DNA of 24,522 bases from contig JBHPCZ010000045.1 in NCBI GenBank assembly GCA_042573625.1, positions 1 to 24,522 of the forward strand. The letters run 5' to 3'. The notes under the pieces were generated by a model. That model was not told the DNA's origin. It saw only the letters and a program-made list of their open reading frames with translations, and searched no databases. Both the position numbers and the translations under genes were made by a program. Every line of letters starts with the position of its first letter. The first letter of the stretch is position 1. This document shows positions 1-10,700 of this stretch, one piece after another. The stretch comes from JBHPCZ01 sp042573625. Its GTDB lineage: Bacteria > Desulfobacterota > Desulfobacteria > Desulfobacterales > UBA11574.

Positions 1-2
1 AC

Positions 3-2984
3 CCCGCTCATATTCTAAACATCAGAACATGGATTGAACTGATTGAACTGCATCCCAAATGGTCGACCCGGCTGATTTCCTACCTGATCATCCATCTTTC
101 GATCTGCGGCGTATTTATCAAGGATACCGACCTTTTTCCCCGTGATATTACCCGATTTTTAAACAGTGGGATCGCGCCTGTTTATAATCTTGCCAAACAG
201 CTGGCAAGGCTCTTTCCGGTATATTTTAACGATATCGGCGCTGAAGGGAAGCTGAGGGATATCTCCACGAGACTTGATGAAATATCCCGTCGAAAAGATG
301 TGCTTATCCATTTTCTGAGGAAACAGAGCCATGTTGAAAGCAGTAACCAAATCATTGATTTAATGATAGCAACCTTCAATTTCTGGGAAACCCGGGATAA
401 AAGGCTTGTGGAGCCCTTTGTTCCGCCCGATATTTACGAAAAAATCCAACCCCGGGGACCCTATGTGGACGGCGTCCACACGGTGATGATGCATCTCAAG
501 GAAAAGGGACTCCGTCATCAGGACTTCCTTTCCATACAGGAAGACAATCTGAAGGACCTCCTTGGTAATATTTCAGATGTTTCCGCAGAAGATCTGGAAA
601 GGATCGAACTGGCCGTCATTTTCTACAAACTGCTGAATCAGAAATACAAACTCGATTTTATTGAGATCGACAAATATCTTGCACAGCTGAAGTCCGAAGC
701 CTTTCCCGACCTGGGCCGTCTGCATGATGCCCTGGCAGAACATGATTTAAAGAAAAAAATATTCTGGGTGCTCGACTATCTTGAAGAACTGAAAAATATA
801 ATACTTTCGGATCAAACATATGAAATCAAGGAGGATATTTACAAGAAAAGACATATTACCGTGGATATACCTTCCATGTACGGCAGCTATAGCGAAATGA
901 AATTCGACGCGCTCGGACTTGCCTTCAGAATAGAATCTCTGGCCAATGTACTGTTTGAGGAACTTGTGGATACCATCGACCTCAGCCTCATAACCAAGGG
1001 CACCTTTTTTGACATTCACAGCCGATTACGACTGTTTGACAAGGCATTGAGAATCGATGGAAACACGTCGGTTGAATTTGGACGCCAGCTCGACATGCTG
1101 ACCCATTCGCTTAAAGCCGGTGAGTTTACCTTTACCCAATACCTTGACATCTTCAAGGGATTCGCCAAAGCCGTGGGAAATATCATCAATGACCATTTCC
1201 ATAATGTCCATGAACAAAACCTGGACCGAATTCTGTCACAGATACCCGTTGATCAGATCCTGCCGAGATACCTTCCACAAGAAGGCATGACGGATACGGA
1301 AAAGCTGAAACACAGGGTCTCTGAGATTTTTTCCCGGGAAAAAATCGCTTTGTCACTGGGACTGCAGCAGCTGGATCTGTTTTTAAGCCGCATACTCAAC
1401 ACCCTTTTTCATCAGTCAGACCGATTGCCAGAGGATAAACTTCAACAGCTCCTCCTGTATGACCCTAAAAAAGCGATGACCTCTATCGCCAATATCAACA
1501 AGCTGGCCTCCAGCATTATTTATCTGGGAAACAAAGGGCAGAATATCGTCCGACTGAAAAATGTCGGACTACCGGTTCCGCCCGGTTTTATTATTACCAC
1601 CGAGGCATTTCGCTGCAGAGAGTTGATCGACGGGTTTCCGCCGGCGGAACAGAATTTCAGAAATCAGGTCGAGCGGCATATTACCGATCTTGAAAAATTA
1701 ACCGGAAAAGCCTTTGGAAATCCGAAAAATCCGCTGCTCTTTTCCGTAAGAAGCGGTTCGGCAATCTCGCAGCCCGGAATGATGGATACGTTTCTCAATG
1801 TGGGAATGAATGAGGAGATTGCAACCGGCATCGCAAAACGGACAAATAACGCCTGGTTGGCATGGGACAGTTACCGGCGCTTTCTCCAATGTTACGGCAT
1901 GGCGTTTGATCTGGAAAGGGATGACTTCGATGCCATCATCAGCGAACTGAAACGAAGGGCCGGTATCCAGTTTAAAAGGGATTTCACCGGTCAGCAGATG
2001 CGAAAAGTGGCAATGACCTACAAGGGTATGATCAAAGATTCGGGAATCGACATTTTAGAAAATCCTTTTGAGCAGCTCTATATGACAATAAAAAAAGTGT
2101 TCGCTTCCTGGGAATCGCCCAAAGCGAAGACATACCGCAAAATTATGGGGATATCCCATGACTGGGGGACCGCCGCCACTGTCATGGAAATGGTTTATGG
2201 AAATGTTTCCCGACAATCCGGCAGCGGGGTATGCTTTACCCATAATCCGAGATGGTCGGAAGACATCTTGAGGCTGTGGGGGGATTTTTCCATCGGCAAT
2301 CAGGGTGAAGACGTGGCATCGGGTCTGGTCGCCACACTCCCGATATCGATCAAGCAGCAGGATATCGAGATGCGGGAAACCGATATCACTTTAGAAACGC
2401 ATTTCCCGGAAATTTACAACACCCTTCAAGGATGGGCCAACGAGTTTATCCACACCAAAGGCTGGGGGCCTCAGGAAATAGAGTTTACCTTTGAAGGTCC
2501 CCGTCCGGAAAATTTGTTCCTGCTGCAGACCCGGGATATGACCATTCGGGAAAGAAAAAAGGTGTTAACCTTTAACCTTGAAGGCATAAAGGGCAAAAGG
2601 GTATTGGGACATGGTATCGGTGTCAGCGGCGGTGCCATGAGCGGACGAGTCGTTTTTACACTGGAAGAGATCGACAAGTGGAGAAAGCTTGAACCGGACG
2701 CTGAACTCATACTTATCCGGGGGGATATTGTCCCGGACGACATCAAAGAGATTTATGCAGCGGACGGTCTTCTTACGGCACGGGGAGGCGTAACATCCCA
2801 TGCTGCTGTCGTGGCTTACAGGCTGGGAAAAACAGGCGTTGTCGGATGTGGAAGCCTGATCTGTAATGAAAAAGAAAAATTCTGCCTGATCAATCAGACG
2901 CATTTTAAATCCGGCGATTTCATCAGTATTAACGGCCGGGAAGGATCGGTTTATCAGGGAGCACTGAAGGTTCAGGAAGCATAA
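3..2984 (+). CDS. PEP/pyruvate-binding (pyruvate phosphate dikinase-like) protein, 5' end outside window
   Basis: The frame has no stop from base 3 onward, so the GTG at 300 is probably internal and the gene starts before the window; 993 residues are visible. The first ~500 are mostly helical and not recognised. From about residue 503 a PPDK-type ATP-grasp domain begins (NIVRLKNVGLPVPPGF), with SVRSGSAISQPGMMDTFLN near 581-601 and GNQGEDVASG near 766, all close to PPDK nucleotide-binding motifs. A swivelling phosphohistidine domain follows with GGVTSHAAVV, catalytic His at residue 933 of the visible part (base 2799). The protein ends about 60 residues later, so the C-terminal PEP/pyruvate TIM barrel of true PPDK or PEP synthase is absent. 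The family can transfer phosphate from ATP to a histidine, but the acceptor here is unknown. The GAPDH-family gene follows after 84 bp without a clear terminator and may be cotranscribed. Confidence 0.85.
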   Translation, partial: PAHILNIRTWIELIELHPKWSTRLISYLIIHLSICGVFIKDTDLFPRDITRFLNSGIAPVYNLAKQLARLFPVYFNDIGAEGKLRDISTRLDEISRRKDVLIHFLRKQSHVESSNQIIDLMIATFNFWETRDKRLVEPFVPPDIYEKIQPRGPYVDGVHTVMMHLKEKGLRHQDFLSIQEDNLKDLLGNISDVSAEDLERIELAVIFYKLLNQKYKLDFIEIDKYLAQLKSEAFPDLGRLHDALAEHDLKKKIFWVLDYLEELKNIILSDQTYEIKEDIYKKRHITVDIPSMYGSYSEMKFDALGLAFRIESLANVLFEELVDTIDLSLITKGTFFDIHSRLRLFDKALRIDGNTSVEFGRQLDMLTHSLKAGEFTFTQYLDIFKGFAKAVGNIINDHFHNVHEQNLDRILSQIPVDQILPRYLPQEGMTDTEKLKHRVSEIFSREKIALSLGLQQLDLFLSRILNTLFHQSDRLPEDKLQQLLLYDPKKAMTSIANINKLASSIIYLGNKGQNIVRLKNVGLPVPPGFIITTEAFRCRELIDGFPPAEQNFRNQVERHITDLEKLTGKAFGNPKNPLLFSVRSGSAISQPGMMDTFLNVGMNEEIATGIAKRTNNAWLAWDSYRRFLQCYGMAFDLERDDFDAIISELKRRAGIQFKRDFTGQQMRKVAMTYKGMIKDSGIDILENPFEQLYMTIKKVFASWESPKAKTYRKIMGISHDWGTAATVMEMVYGNVSRQSGSGVCFTHNPRWSEDILRLWGDFSIGNQGEDVASGLVATLPISIKQQDIEMRETDITLETHFPEIYNTLQGWANEFIHTKGWGPQEIEFTFEGPRPENLFLLQTRDMTIRERKKVLTFNLEGIKGKRVLGHGIGVSGGAMSGRVVFTLEEIDKWRKLEPDAELILIRGDIVPDDIKEIYAADGLLTARGGVTSHAAVVAYRLGKTGVVGCGSLICNEKEKFCLINQTHFKSGDFISINGREGSVYQGALKVQEA

Positions 2985-3068
2985 CGCCGAGAGCATGGCG
3001 TGGACGCATGGTGCGGGGAATTGGGCCATATTGCTTTTCGTGCTGTGTGTTAAAAGGGGGGGAAAAAG

Positions 3069-4325
3069 ATGGTTCTTTCAGATGGGAAGAACAGGAAGTT
3101 AGGTATCAACGGGTTCGGCAGAATCGGAAAACTGTCCGTATGGCACCACGTGGGACGAAAATACTTTGATGAAATTGTCGTCAACATCGGCCGCGAGGCG
3201 GGTGTGTCAATTGAGGATATTGCCCACTATGTGGAAAGGGATTCAACCTACGGTCCGCTCCAGGGGTATCTTTATGGGCACAAGGCCGAACCTGTTGTTC
3301 AGGACCTGAACGAACAAAACAGCTGCATGACCATCGACGGCATAAAGGTCACATTTCTGCGATCTTTCAGAAATCCGTGCGAACTCGACTGGCGGGCACA
3401 CAACGTTAATCTGGTCACCGATACGACAGGGCGATTTCTGGACCCTACACTTCCTTCAGACCACCCCGGAGGCGCTTTGCGGGGACATCTGGATGCGGGC
3501 GCCGAGAAAGTTATTGCCTCCGCGCCTTTTAAAATCAAGGACAACGGTGCGCCCATGCCGGATGATGCGGTGACAACGATCATGGGGATCAATGACAACG
3601 CCTATGATCCCAGACGTCATAGAATCGTATCCAACGCATCCTGCACCACGACATGCCTTGCCCACATGATGAAACCGCTGCTCAATTATTTCGGCCCCAA
3701 CAGGATCCTCTCTGCTTCCATGGCTACGATTCACGCCGTCACAGGGTCTCAGGAAGTTTTGGACCGGCTTCCAAAGGCAGGAGCAATCGATCTGAGAAAA
3801 AACAGAAGCGTAATGAATAACATCATCCTGACCACAACCGGTGCCGCCAATACGCTCAGGCTGGTGATCCCGGAAATGGAAGAGATCGGGTTTATCGCTG
3901 AATCGGTCAGAATCCCGACGACCACGGGCTCTCTCATTATTCTGGTTGTGAACCTCCAGGAGAAATTGGCGGGTGAGTTGATCAGCCGGGAGCAGCTCAA
4001 TGAGATTTATAGTCAGACGGCGTCTTTAGATCCCAACGGTTACCTCCATTATTCTGAAAAACAGAATGTTTCGGGAGACGTTATCGGAATGCTCAGGGCT
4101 GCCGCCGTCATCGAAGGGCATGAAAACCATACCCGCACCGCGGAGGTGACCATAGATCTGAATAATGTGCCGGGGATTGAAAAAGATATCATATCGCAAT
4201 TAAAAGAAACGGTGGTATATGTACCGGTGACCCAGGCCGTTATCTACGGATGGTATGATAATGAAATGGGAAGCTACGTGAACATGCTCGGTGACAGGAC
4301 GGTATCCATCGCCGAAAATCTCTAA
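3069..4325 (+). CDS. Glyceraldehyde-3-phosphate dehydrogenase family protein, enlarged variant
   Basis: Reads as a GAPDH: Rossmann NAD motif NGFGRIG at residues 14-20, active-site segment SNASCTTTCL with nucleophile Cys192, and the C-terminal WYDNEMGSYVN block that holds the nicotinamide-contacting Asn. The expected reaction is NAD(P)-dependent oxidation of glyceraldehyde-3-phosphate to 1,3-bisphosphoglycerate in the cytoplasm. It is 418 residues long against about 335 for ordinary GAPDH, with the catalytic Cys some 40 residues later than usual, so extra sequence sits in the NAD-binding half. The canonical SCTTN is SCTTT here. Start: ATG preceded by a purine-rich run of seven G (AAAAGGGGGGG) ending six bases upstream, a strong ribosome binding site. 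The PPDK-like neighbour also concerns three-carbon phosphate metabolism, suggesting a glycolytic or gluconeogenic pairing. Substrate and cofactor preference cannot be told from sequence alone. Confidence 0.88.
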   Translation: MVLSDGKNRKLGINGFGRIGKLSVWHHVGRKYFDEIVVNIGREAGVSIEDIAHYVERDSTYGPLQGYLYGHKAEPVVQDLNEQNSCMTIDGIKVTFLRSFRNPCELDWRAHNVNLVTDTTGRFLDPTLPSDHPGGALRGHLDAGAEKVIASAPFKIKDNGAPMPDDAVTTIMGINDNAYDPRRHRIVSNASCTTTCLAHMMKPLLNYFGPNRILSASMATIHAVTGSQEVLDRLPKAGAIDLRKNRSVMNNIILTTTGAANTLRLVIPEMEEIGFIAESVRIPTTTGSLIILVVNLQEKLAGELISREQLNEIYSQTASLDPNGYLHYSEKQNVSGDVIGMLRAAAVIEGHENHTRTAEVTIDLNNVPGIEKDIISQLKETVVYVPVTQAVIYGWYDNEMGSYVNMLGDRTVSIAENL

Positions 4326-4368
4326 TCGGGTTGATCATGTTGTTCGATAACTTCCAATTTTCATATTT

Positions 4369-4434
4369 GGTTCTTCTCCGATTTGGGTGGAGAAGAGGAG
4401 TCAAGGGCCCAACCAGGGGTCAAGAGTCCAAGTG
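4369..4434. repeat. Intergenic hairpin plus GGGTCAAG repeat, copy 1
   Basis: Begins with an inverted repeat, TCTTCTCC at 4372-4379 pairing with GGAGAAGA at 4389-4396 around a 9-base loop. Degenerate GGGTCAAG/AGTCAAGGG units follow. The same arrangement recurs after murA at 21189-21256, and a related low-complexity tract lies on the opposite strand at 11560-11595. It may act as a weak terminator or mRNA-stabilising hairpin after the GAPDH gene, but there is no T-run after the stem. Confidence 0.65.
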
Positions 4435-4590
4435 CTTGTTCTCCAATAATTTCTCCCGACCTATACTTATTTTGACAGAATCGTAAAACGAGTCAATACA
4501 TCACTTAACAATTCAGCACTAAAATTGGATATCACAAACAACTGTGCTGTCGCCAAAATGGAAGATAGCAGCTATCGTCGCAACTACTGT

Positions 4591-4663
4591 TTGGTGATAT
4601 GATATTGAGGTATCGCCAAATAATCCGTCACTTGATAGCTGTTGGTGATTGCAGGTATCGCCA
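4591..4663. repeat. Two tandem similar hairpins
   Basis: TTGGTGATA (4591-4599) can pair with TATCGCCAA (4611-4619), allowing one G-T pair. About 51 bases later TGGTGAT (4643-4649) can pair with ATCGCCA (4657-4663). The two share both arms, so this is a duplicated stem-loop unit. A TTGACA -35-like hexamer lies upstream at 4472-4477, but the matching -10 is poor. The rest of 4326-4767 shows only repeat copy 1 and the terminator of the - strand gene. Confidence 0.45.
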
Positions 4664-4706
4664 CATTCCGAAAGATTATGAAACCACAATATGTGGGATT
4701 AAAATG

Positions 4707-4735
4707 AAAAAGGCAGAGCCATTTTTGACCCTGCC
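4707..4735 (-). terminator. Rho-independent terminator of the large secreted protease gene
   Basis: On the - strand, GGCAGGGTCA (4735-4726) pairs with TGGCTCTGCC (4721-4712), a 10-bp stem with two G-U pairs and an AAAA loop, followed at once by TTTTT (4711-4707). It sits about 30 bases past the stop codon of the - strand gene. Confidence 0.8.
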
Positions 4736-4767
4736 TGCATGTATGGTTTATTTTTATTATGTCTGCT

Positions 4768-7700
4768 CTATTCATCCAGCAGCAGTAGCGGTATCCATGG
4801 CATGGCTCCTGATGGATGAGATTCAGAATTAGTTGGATCTGTCCCCCTCTGATATTCGATTATATTTGACCACCCGTCCTTGTCAAAATCATCACCGGGT
4901 AGAACTTGATTGATGGTCTCAATGCCATCGTTTGGATCCTTATTGACTATTTGTTGTTCCCAATCATCTGGCATCCCATCTCCATCGGCATCGAGCCAAT
5001 AATCGGGATCGTATGGGAAAGCATCGTTGCAATCTAAAACCTCATCTCTATCTGTATCAATATCAGGTGTGCCGCACCCACAGATGCCCGGCTCAGCCTT
5101 GTTGGGATCATCGGGACAGCCGTCCTGATCATTGGGAATGCAGTCATTATCATTATCGGCTGCTCCTATACCCTCCACAGTAATTGTCATGGGGTTATTG
5201 TCGGCGTCATTGGATGGAATGTCAAAAGAGTCGCTGTATGCCCCTTCACTATCAGGTGAGAAGCGGATGGTAAGCATGCATATTTGTTCTGGCGAAATGA
5301 TTGTTCCTGAACAATTGTCACCTATAATGCTGAAAGGCATACCGAGCGGGTTGTTCTGAGCTATATCGCCTACCTGGAGATCTTCATTGCCGCTATTGGT
5401 TATAGCGACAGATCGGTCGAAGGAGCAGTCTATAGCTGCGCTACCAAAATCGAGAGAAGAGGGTGAAACAGAAAGTCGCTTTCCAAAAAACGCATAATAA
5501 ATGTACCATTGAAGATCATTAGTATCCTGTGCGCGCCAGACAACAGCACTTCCTTCCATCCTTGCTTTCTCTGCGCGATAACCCATCTGATCGGTCAATA
5601 AGAATTCCGGATAATCCGCCTGGTTCGCAGCAAGATCCCAAAAGAACAAACTTCTCTCGTTAATGGTGCCCTTCTTGTCATACACGACAAGATCATTGCC
5701 TATCGCCAAGGCATCTTGTCCATGGTCTATTTCTTCAGTTCCCGGTTCTGTTAGTCTACGGATCGATCCATCATCCCAGAGCCAGACCTGATCGCCACTG
5801 TCTCCTTGCGCGTCTTCGTATTCCTTTACAAAAACAAATCGATGCTGTGCCGCGGAGTATAATATGCTGGAGCTGTCCTTGGCCCAGTGAGGAGCAGTCT
5901 CGCCCTTAGCGAAGTCAATTATTTCAACCCACCGTCCAACTTCGGATATCGACCATATTTCATTTTGGTCTAACCAAGTAAAAACATATCGCTCGAAAAC
6001 TAGCATGCCATTGCCAAAATCACCATCGTCATCAACAGTTTGCCTCGCCTCGTGACCGCTTCCTGGCGTCCAACCCGTAGAATACAGTTGTTGGGTCTGC
6101 CCGCCGCCCTGGTACTCATAAACGACCAGGTTGGATGCGTACCCTCCTAATGTGCCATCTCCATCATACAGAGTTTCGTATCTTTGAGTAAAAGCTATTA
6201 GATTGTTATCTACACCAATCAACCTCTCCATAACCGGTTGGTCCGAAACAACAAACTCCTGCTCCGTACTCAAGTCGTATCCAAAGATATCGCTATTGGA
6301 CCAGCTTCCATCGTCATTTCGCCAGTCCTTCCAGACTATCAGTCCCCCTTGAATTCTTGGGAATCTCTGCGAATTAGAATCCGTTGTAATTTGCTTCTCA
6401 TCGCCCGTGCTGATCTGGTAAGCAAAGATGTCCCAGTTTCCGTTTCGGTCATCCTCATAGACGATCCAATCTCCGCTAATGTCAGGGTAGTCAGCTCTTG
6501 TTACACCTGGAACCTGATGGAGCTGTCTCGGGCAGCTAATCATTCCGGTAATGACGAAAATGTTGGAGGGCGGGTCATTGTTAGTAAGCTTTCCGTTTGA
6601 GTTTACCGTAATTGTGCGAGACACTTCAGTTCCGTCTTCTATGCTACAGGTATCGATTGTTACAAAAACCTCACGGCTCTCACCGGGTTCTAATGTAAAG
6701 GTGCCCGAAGGATTCACGACTGTATCGACATGTGACGTTTGAATGCTTGTAACTATCAGCGTGCTGCTGCCTCCGTTGTATACTTGTGCTGTATAGGCTA
6801 CCACTTCGCAGGAACACAAGGTTCCGAAGTAGTAATCAGACGTCACACTGATAGCCGGTGCTGGATGCACATAGAGCTGGAAGGCGTCAGGAATTTCAAT
6901 GGGATCAGTCTGGTTGTTCTCATCCCAGTTGACACGTATGCCAATATCTACTGGACCGGTAAAACTCTTGTTAATAGCCTCTAACTTGTAATACCCATCG
7001 CTACTTTCATGGTAGCCACAATCATCCGTAGCCAAATCCTCATAACGGTCGTCTCCACTTTCAATCTCTATGGGCGAGTTTCCTTCCCCTGAATAGTAAA
7101 GTCCTATATCGGGGTCGGTGGCGCTGTTTGATCCTACGTTACAAACCTGAGGTCGAATATGAATCTTTTCACCGCTTTCAAAAACTCCGTCTCCATCGTT
7201 TCGATATAGATATGACGGGTCGTCATCAATAAGAACAGGTCCATTGACAGAAAAGTCAGCACTTATGCAACCATCTTTGTAGAAGGTTTTCGAAATGGGT
7301 ATAGCCTGGTAGCATAACTCTCCATCCAGTTCATACGTGATGTGCAGTGTAAACCAACCAGTTCGGGTCTGATTGCATGAATCCAAGTTAAAATTCAGTT
7401 CCATTTCAAAATCCTCTACAGACCACTGCGACTCTCCCGGGCTGAAATTTTGATAATACACTTCAGAATGGATTATATTAATGTCCTGATCGTCAGTGTA
7501 AAGGGTTGCAATCACATTATCCGCACCCGCTGCGGATCTTAGGCGGATATTCAGCCGAGGTTTTTCATCAGCTTGTGGATCGCCTAACAAGTCGACTTCT
7601 ACAACGCCATCACCATCACCCGCGGAGCCTTCTTCATCCCATTCCTCGCCGGTTTTTGACATATCACTGCATTTATGTAGGCAATCATTGGTATACCCGC

Positions 7701-10700
7701 TGTCTATGTTGGAGTTTTCACTCTCCCCAACTGTGCTGTATGCCCTAACCATATACCAATATGGGGTCCCGCCACAGTTTTGATAATCATTGTATGATGT
7801 AGCATTAGCACTAGTTGTTCCAATCAATGAATACGATCCATATTGGCTATCGCTCCGGTATATCCTGAATCCATGTTCAACTTTTAAATCATCTGTCCAT
7901 GTTATTCGTATCCTATCGGGATAAGTGCTGTCGCTGGCGCTAACGTTTGATGGAGGGTGTAAGGTTTCATGCCAAAAAAGACGATACAGTCCGGCAACGG
8001 CTTTCATTGCATGGGGTATATTGGCCTCAGCGATTTTTTTCAAATCGTCCCCCCAATTGAAATCGTCATCATCAGCCAAAGAAGAAGCATAACGGACTAT
8101 TGAAACGCCTTCACTTTCCCATAAATAATCATAATGACTTGAGGAATCACCAGGAAAATAATATAAAGTGCCATTTTCAAAAGCAAACCAATTATTTCCG
8201 TCAGTTTCTCCATCAGTATTATACTTTCCGTCTGCGGGATCACTAGCAAAATACTGTGTCTTTTGCGCTGTATACCAAAATAATTTGAACAAATTGGTTG
8301 GGTTGGTTTTTACCATTGAATCAAAGAATTCTGCTTCGTATTCATATTCCTGTCCTGCGTAGTCAGAACCTGAGAAATGCAAGTAGTTCTGTTGCTCTTC
8401 TCCCCAATAATTATTATTAAATCCCAATAGGCCTGTAAGCAGCATTGTATACTCAAAAGAGTCGTCTCCACCAAAAATTAACGCATGAAGGTCATTGTGA
8501 ACATGTGCAGGTACGGTCATGTCTATTAAAAGGTGGGCGACTCTTCCAAGATAATAATAAGACTTAGGCTTGTTTGACGGATAGTTAGGGATCACAAAAT
8601 TATTCCATAGATATTGAGCCCTATTATACGCGCTTCCATGTTGTTCCATAACATAGCTCCCGAAACAAGAGTAACGAGTAGGGCTTTCTATTCCTAAATC
8701 ATAATTGCCATTTTGGGGTACATCAGGATCCCAAAAATGTTCATGGTAATCGCACTTATAATACCCTTCACAATCACAATCTTCCTTATCTTCTTCTCCA
8801 CACCCGATCAATATACCCTCATCATCCCCAAGATTGCTATCATACCCAAATCCATTATTGTCTAAATAAGGGTCGCTACCACCCCATACGTTGCTATAAT
8901 CTTCAATATGGTTGTTAATTTCCGTGTTAGACCAGATATCAGCTGCCTGGTATGCAATCCATTGATGGACAGGAATATCAACATGATGCAAAACATATAA
9001 ACCGTCACTTTCCTGTATCAAGAATGCGGAAGTTGTTTTTAAATTATTGGAACTATTTGTATCCTCTGCAGAATAGACTGAAACTTCAAATTTAACATTT
9101 TCATCTATAACTTCTGGCTCCCAATCAAAAATAATTCTTATCTTGCCAATTACAGTAATTCCTTCTTTCTTCCCAATTTCTTTCTTTTCTTTACCGATCA
9201 CCTCATAAAGAACTATATCAAAATTTTCAGACCTATAAGATCCAGTGTTTTGAATATTGGCTACAACATGTGTCGGCTTATCTAGTTCAAAAACCATTGG
9301 CTCTATACTTACACTTTTCACTGCTACATCATGAAAGGGTTCCACATCTTGCTCAAGTGCTGCAAATGCATCGATCTCTCCGCTTCCATAAATCTTATCT
9401 CTTCCTTCTTCTCCAAGATCTTTGGCGGACTGCATTATTAATTTTTCAATGAACGGGACCGATAAATCTGGCTTTTCAGATAAAAGCATCGCCGCAAGGG
9501 CCGTGACCATGGCTGAAGATGCAGATGTGCCGGATGCATAAACGTAATTGCCACCTGTCCCTGTTGAAATAATGTCGACCCCTGGCGCAGAAACATCAAT
9601 ATGCCTACCGCTATTTGAATCTTGCCATATTTCTTCGTTATACCCCAAGGCAGACACACCTATCACATCAGGATAGGCCGCAGGATAGATCTCCTGTTCA
9701 ATCCCGTCATTTCCGCCTGCTGCGACAACGATACAACCTTTTTCGAGTGCGTAGTCCACCGCCTCCTGTAACATAAAGGAATAGCTGTAGCCGCCTATAC
9801 TCAGGTTTATAACCTTAGCTCCGTTATCAGCGGCATACAGTATTCCTTGAGCAACATCTTCGTATGTTCCAAGACCGTTTTGATCAATAACTTTTATTGG
9901 AATGATTCGGGCCTGACCATATAGTCCCTTGATACCAATATCATTTGCATTTGCTGTAATTATGCCTGAAACAAAAGTACCATGGCCATGGTCGTCAAAA
10001 GGATCAATGTCGTCATTAACAAAGTCAATGCCATTTAATATTTTCCCTTTCAAATCCGGATGTCCAGCATCAACTCCAGAATCAATTACTGCTAGTTTTA
10101 TCTGATGTTTGCTCTCGGCCTTTTCCCATGCCTGGTCAAAATTAATATCAGGAATGTACCACTGATCGTTGAAAAGAGGATCGGATACCGTCAGAATATT
10201 TGTGATGTAATTCGGTTCGGGAACTTTAAGTTTGTATTCTTTTCTTATTTCCCTAATAACACTGGTTACATTTCTCTCATCCGGAATCTTTACCTTTATG
10301 TAGCCAAGCTTTGAAAGTTTGCCATCGCTAAGTTTCAAATTGTGTTTTTGTAATATTTTCTGAATCTCTTGATTTGAAACGCCAAGATGAAATTTCAGTA
10401 AGATCTCATCCTTCATATACCGGATAGGTGCCTTATTCTTACCCTTGGTGGTGGAAATGATTTTTTTGTCTTTAATAGTGTCGATAGTCTTTCCGATCGG
10501 GAAATTCCTATGACTGACAATTGATTTGCCTTTTATAAATTGTGAAATGTCTTTACCTTCAGGAAGAATGAAAATAGCGACAGAGGAGAGCTGGTCATCA
10601 TATACGACTGCAAAGTTTTTTAGCGACATTTTTTCAAGGATGGTGCCTACGGCATAAATTGGGAGGGATTTTACATCCAGGGAGACTTTTTTGTCCTTGA

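Noticed and set aside
300..302. GTG as the start of the PPDK-like gene
   Set aside because: The frame is open upstream to base 3 and the upstream translation is protein-like, so the gene begins outside the window.
2565..3029. 154-codon open frame on the - strand over the PPDK-like 3' end
   Set aside because: Antisense to a conserved domain and shows no motif.
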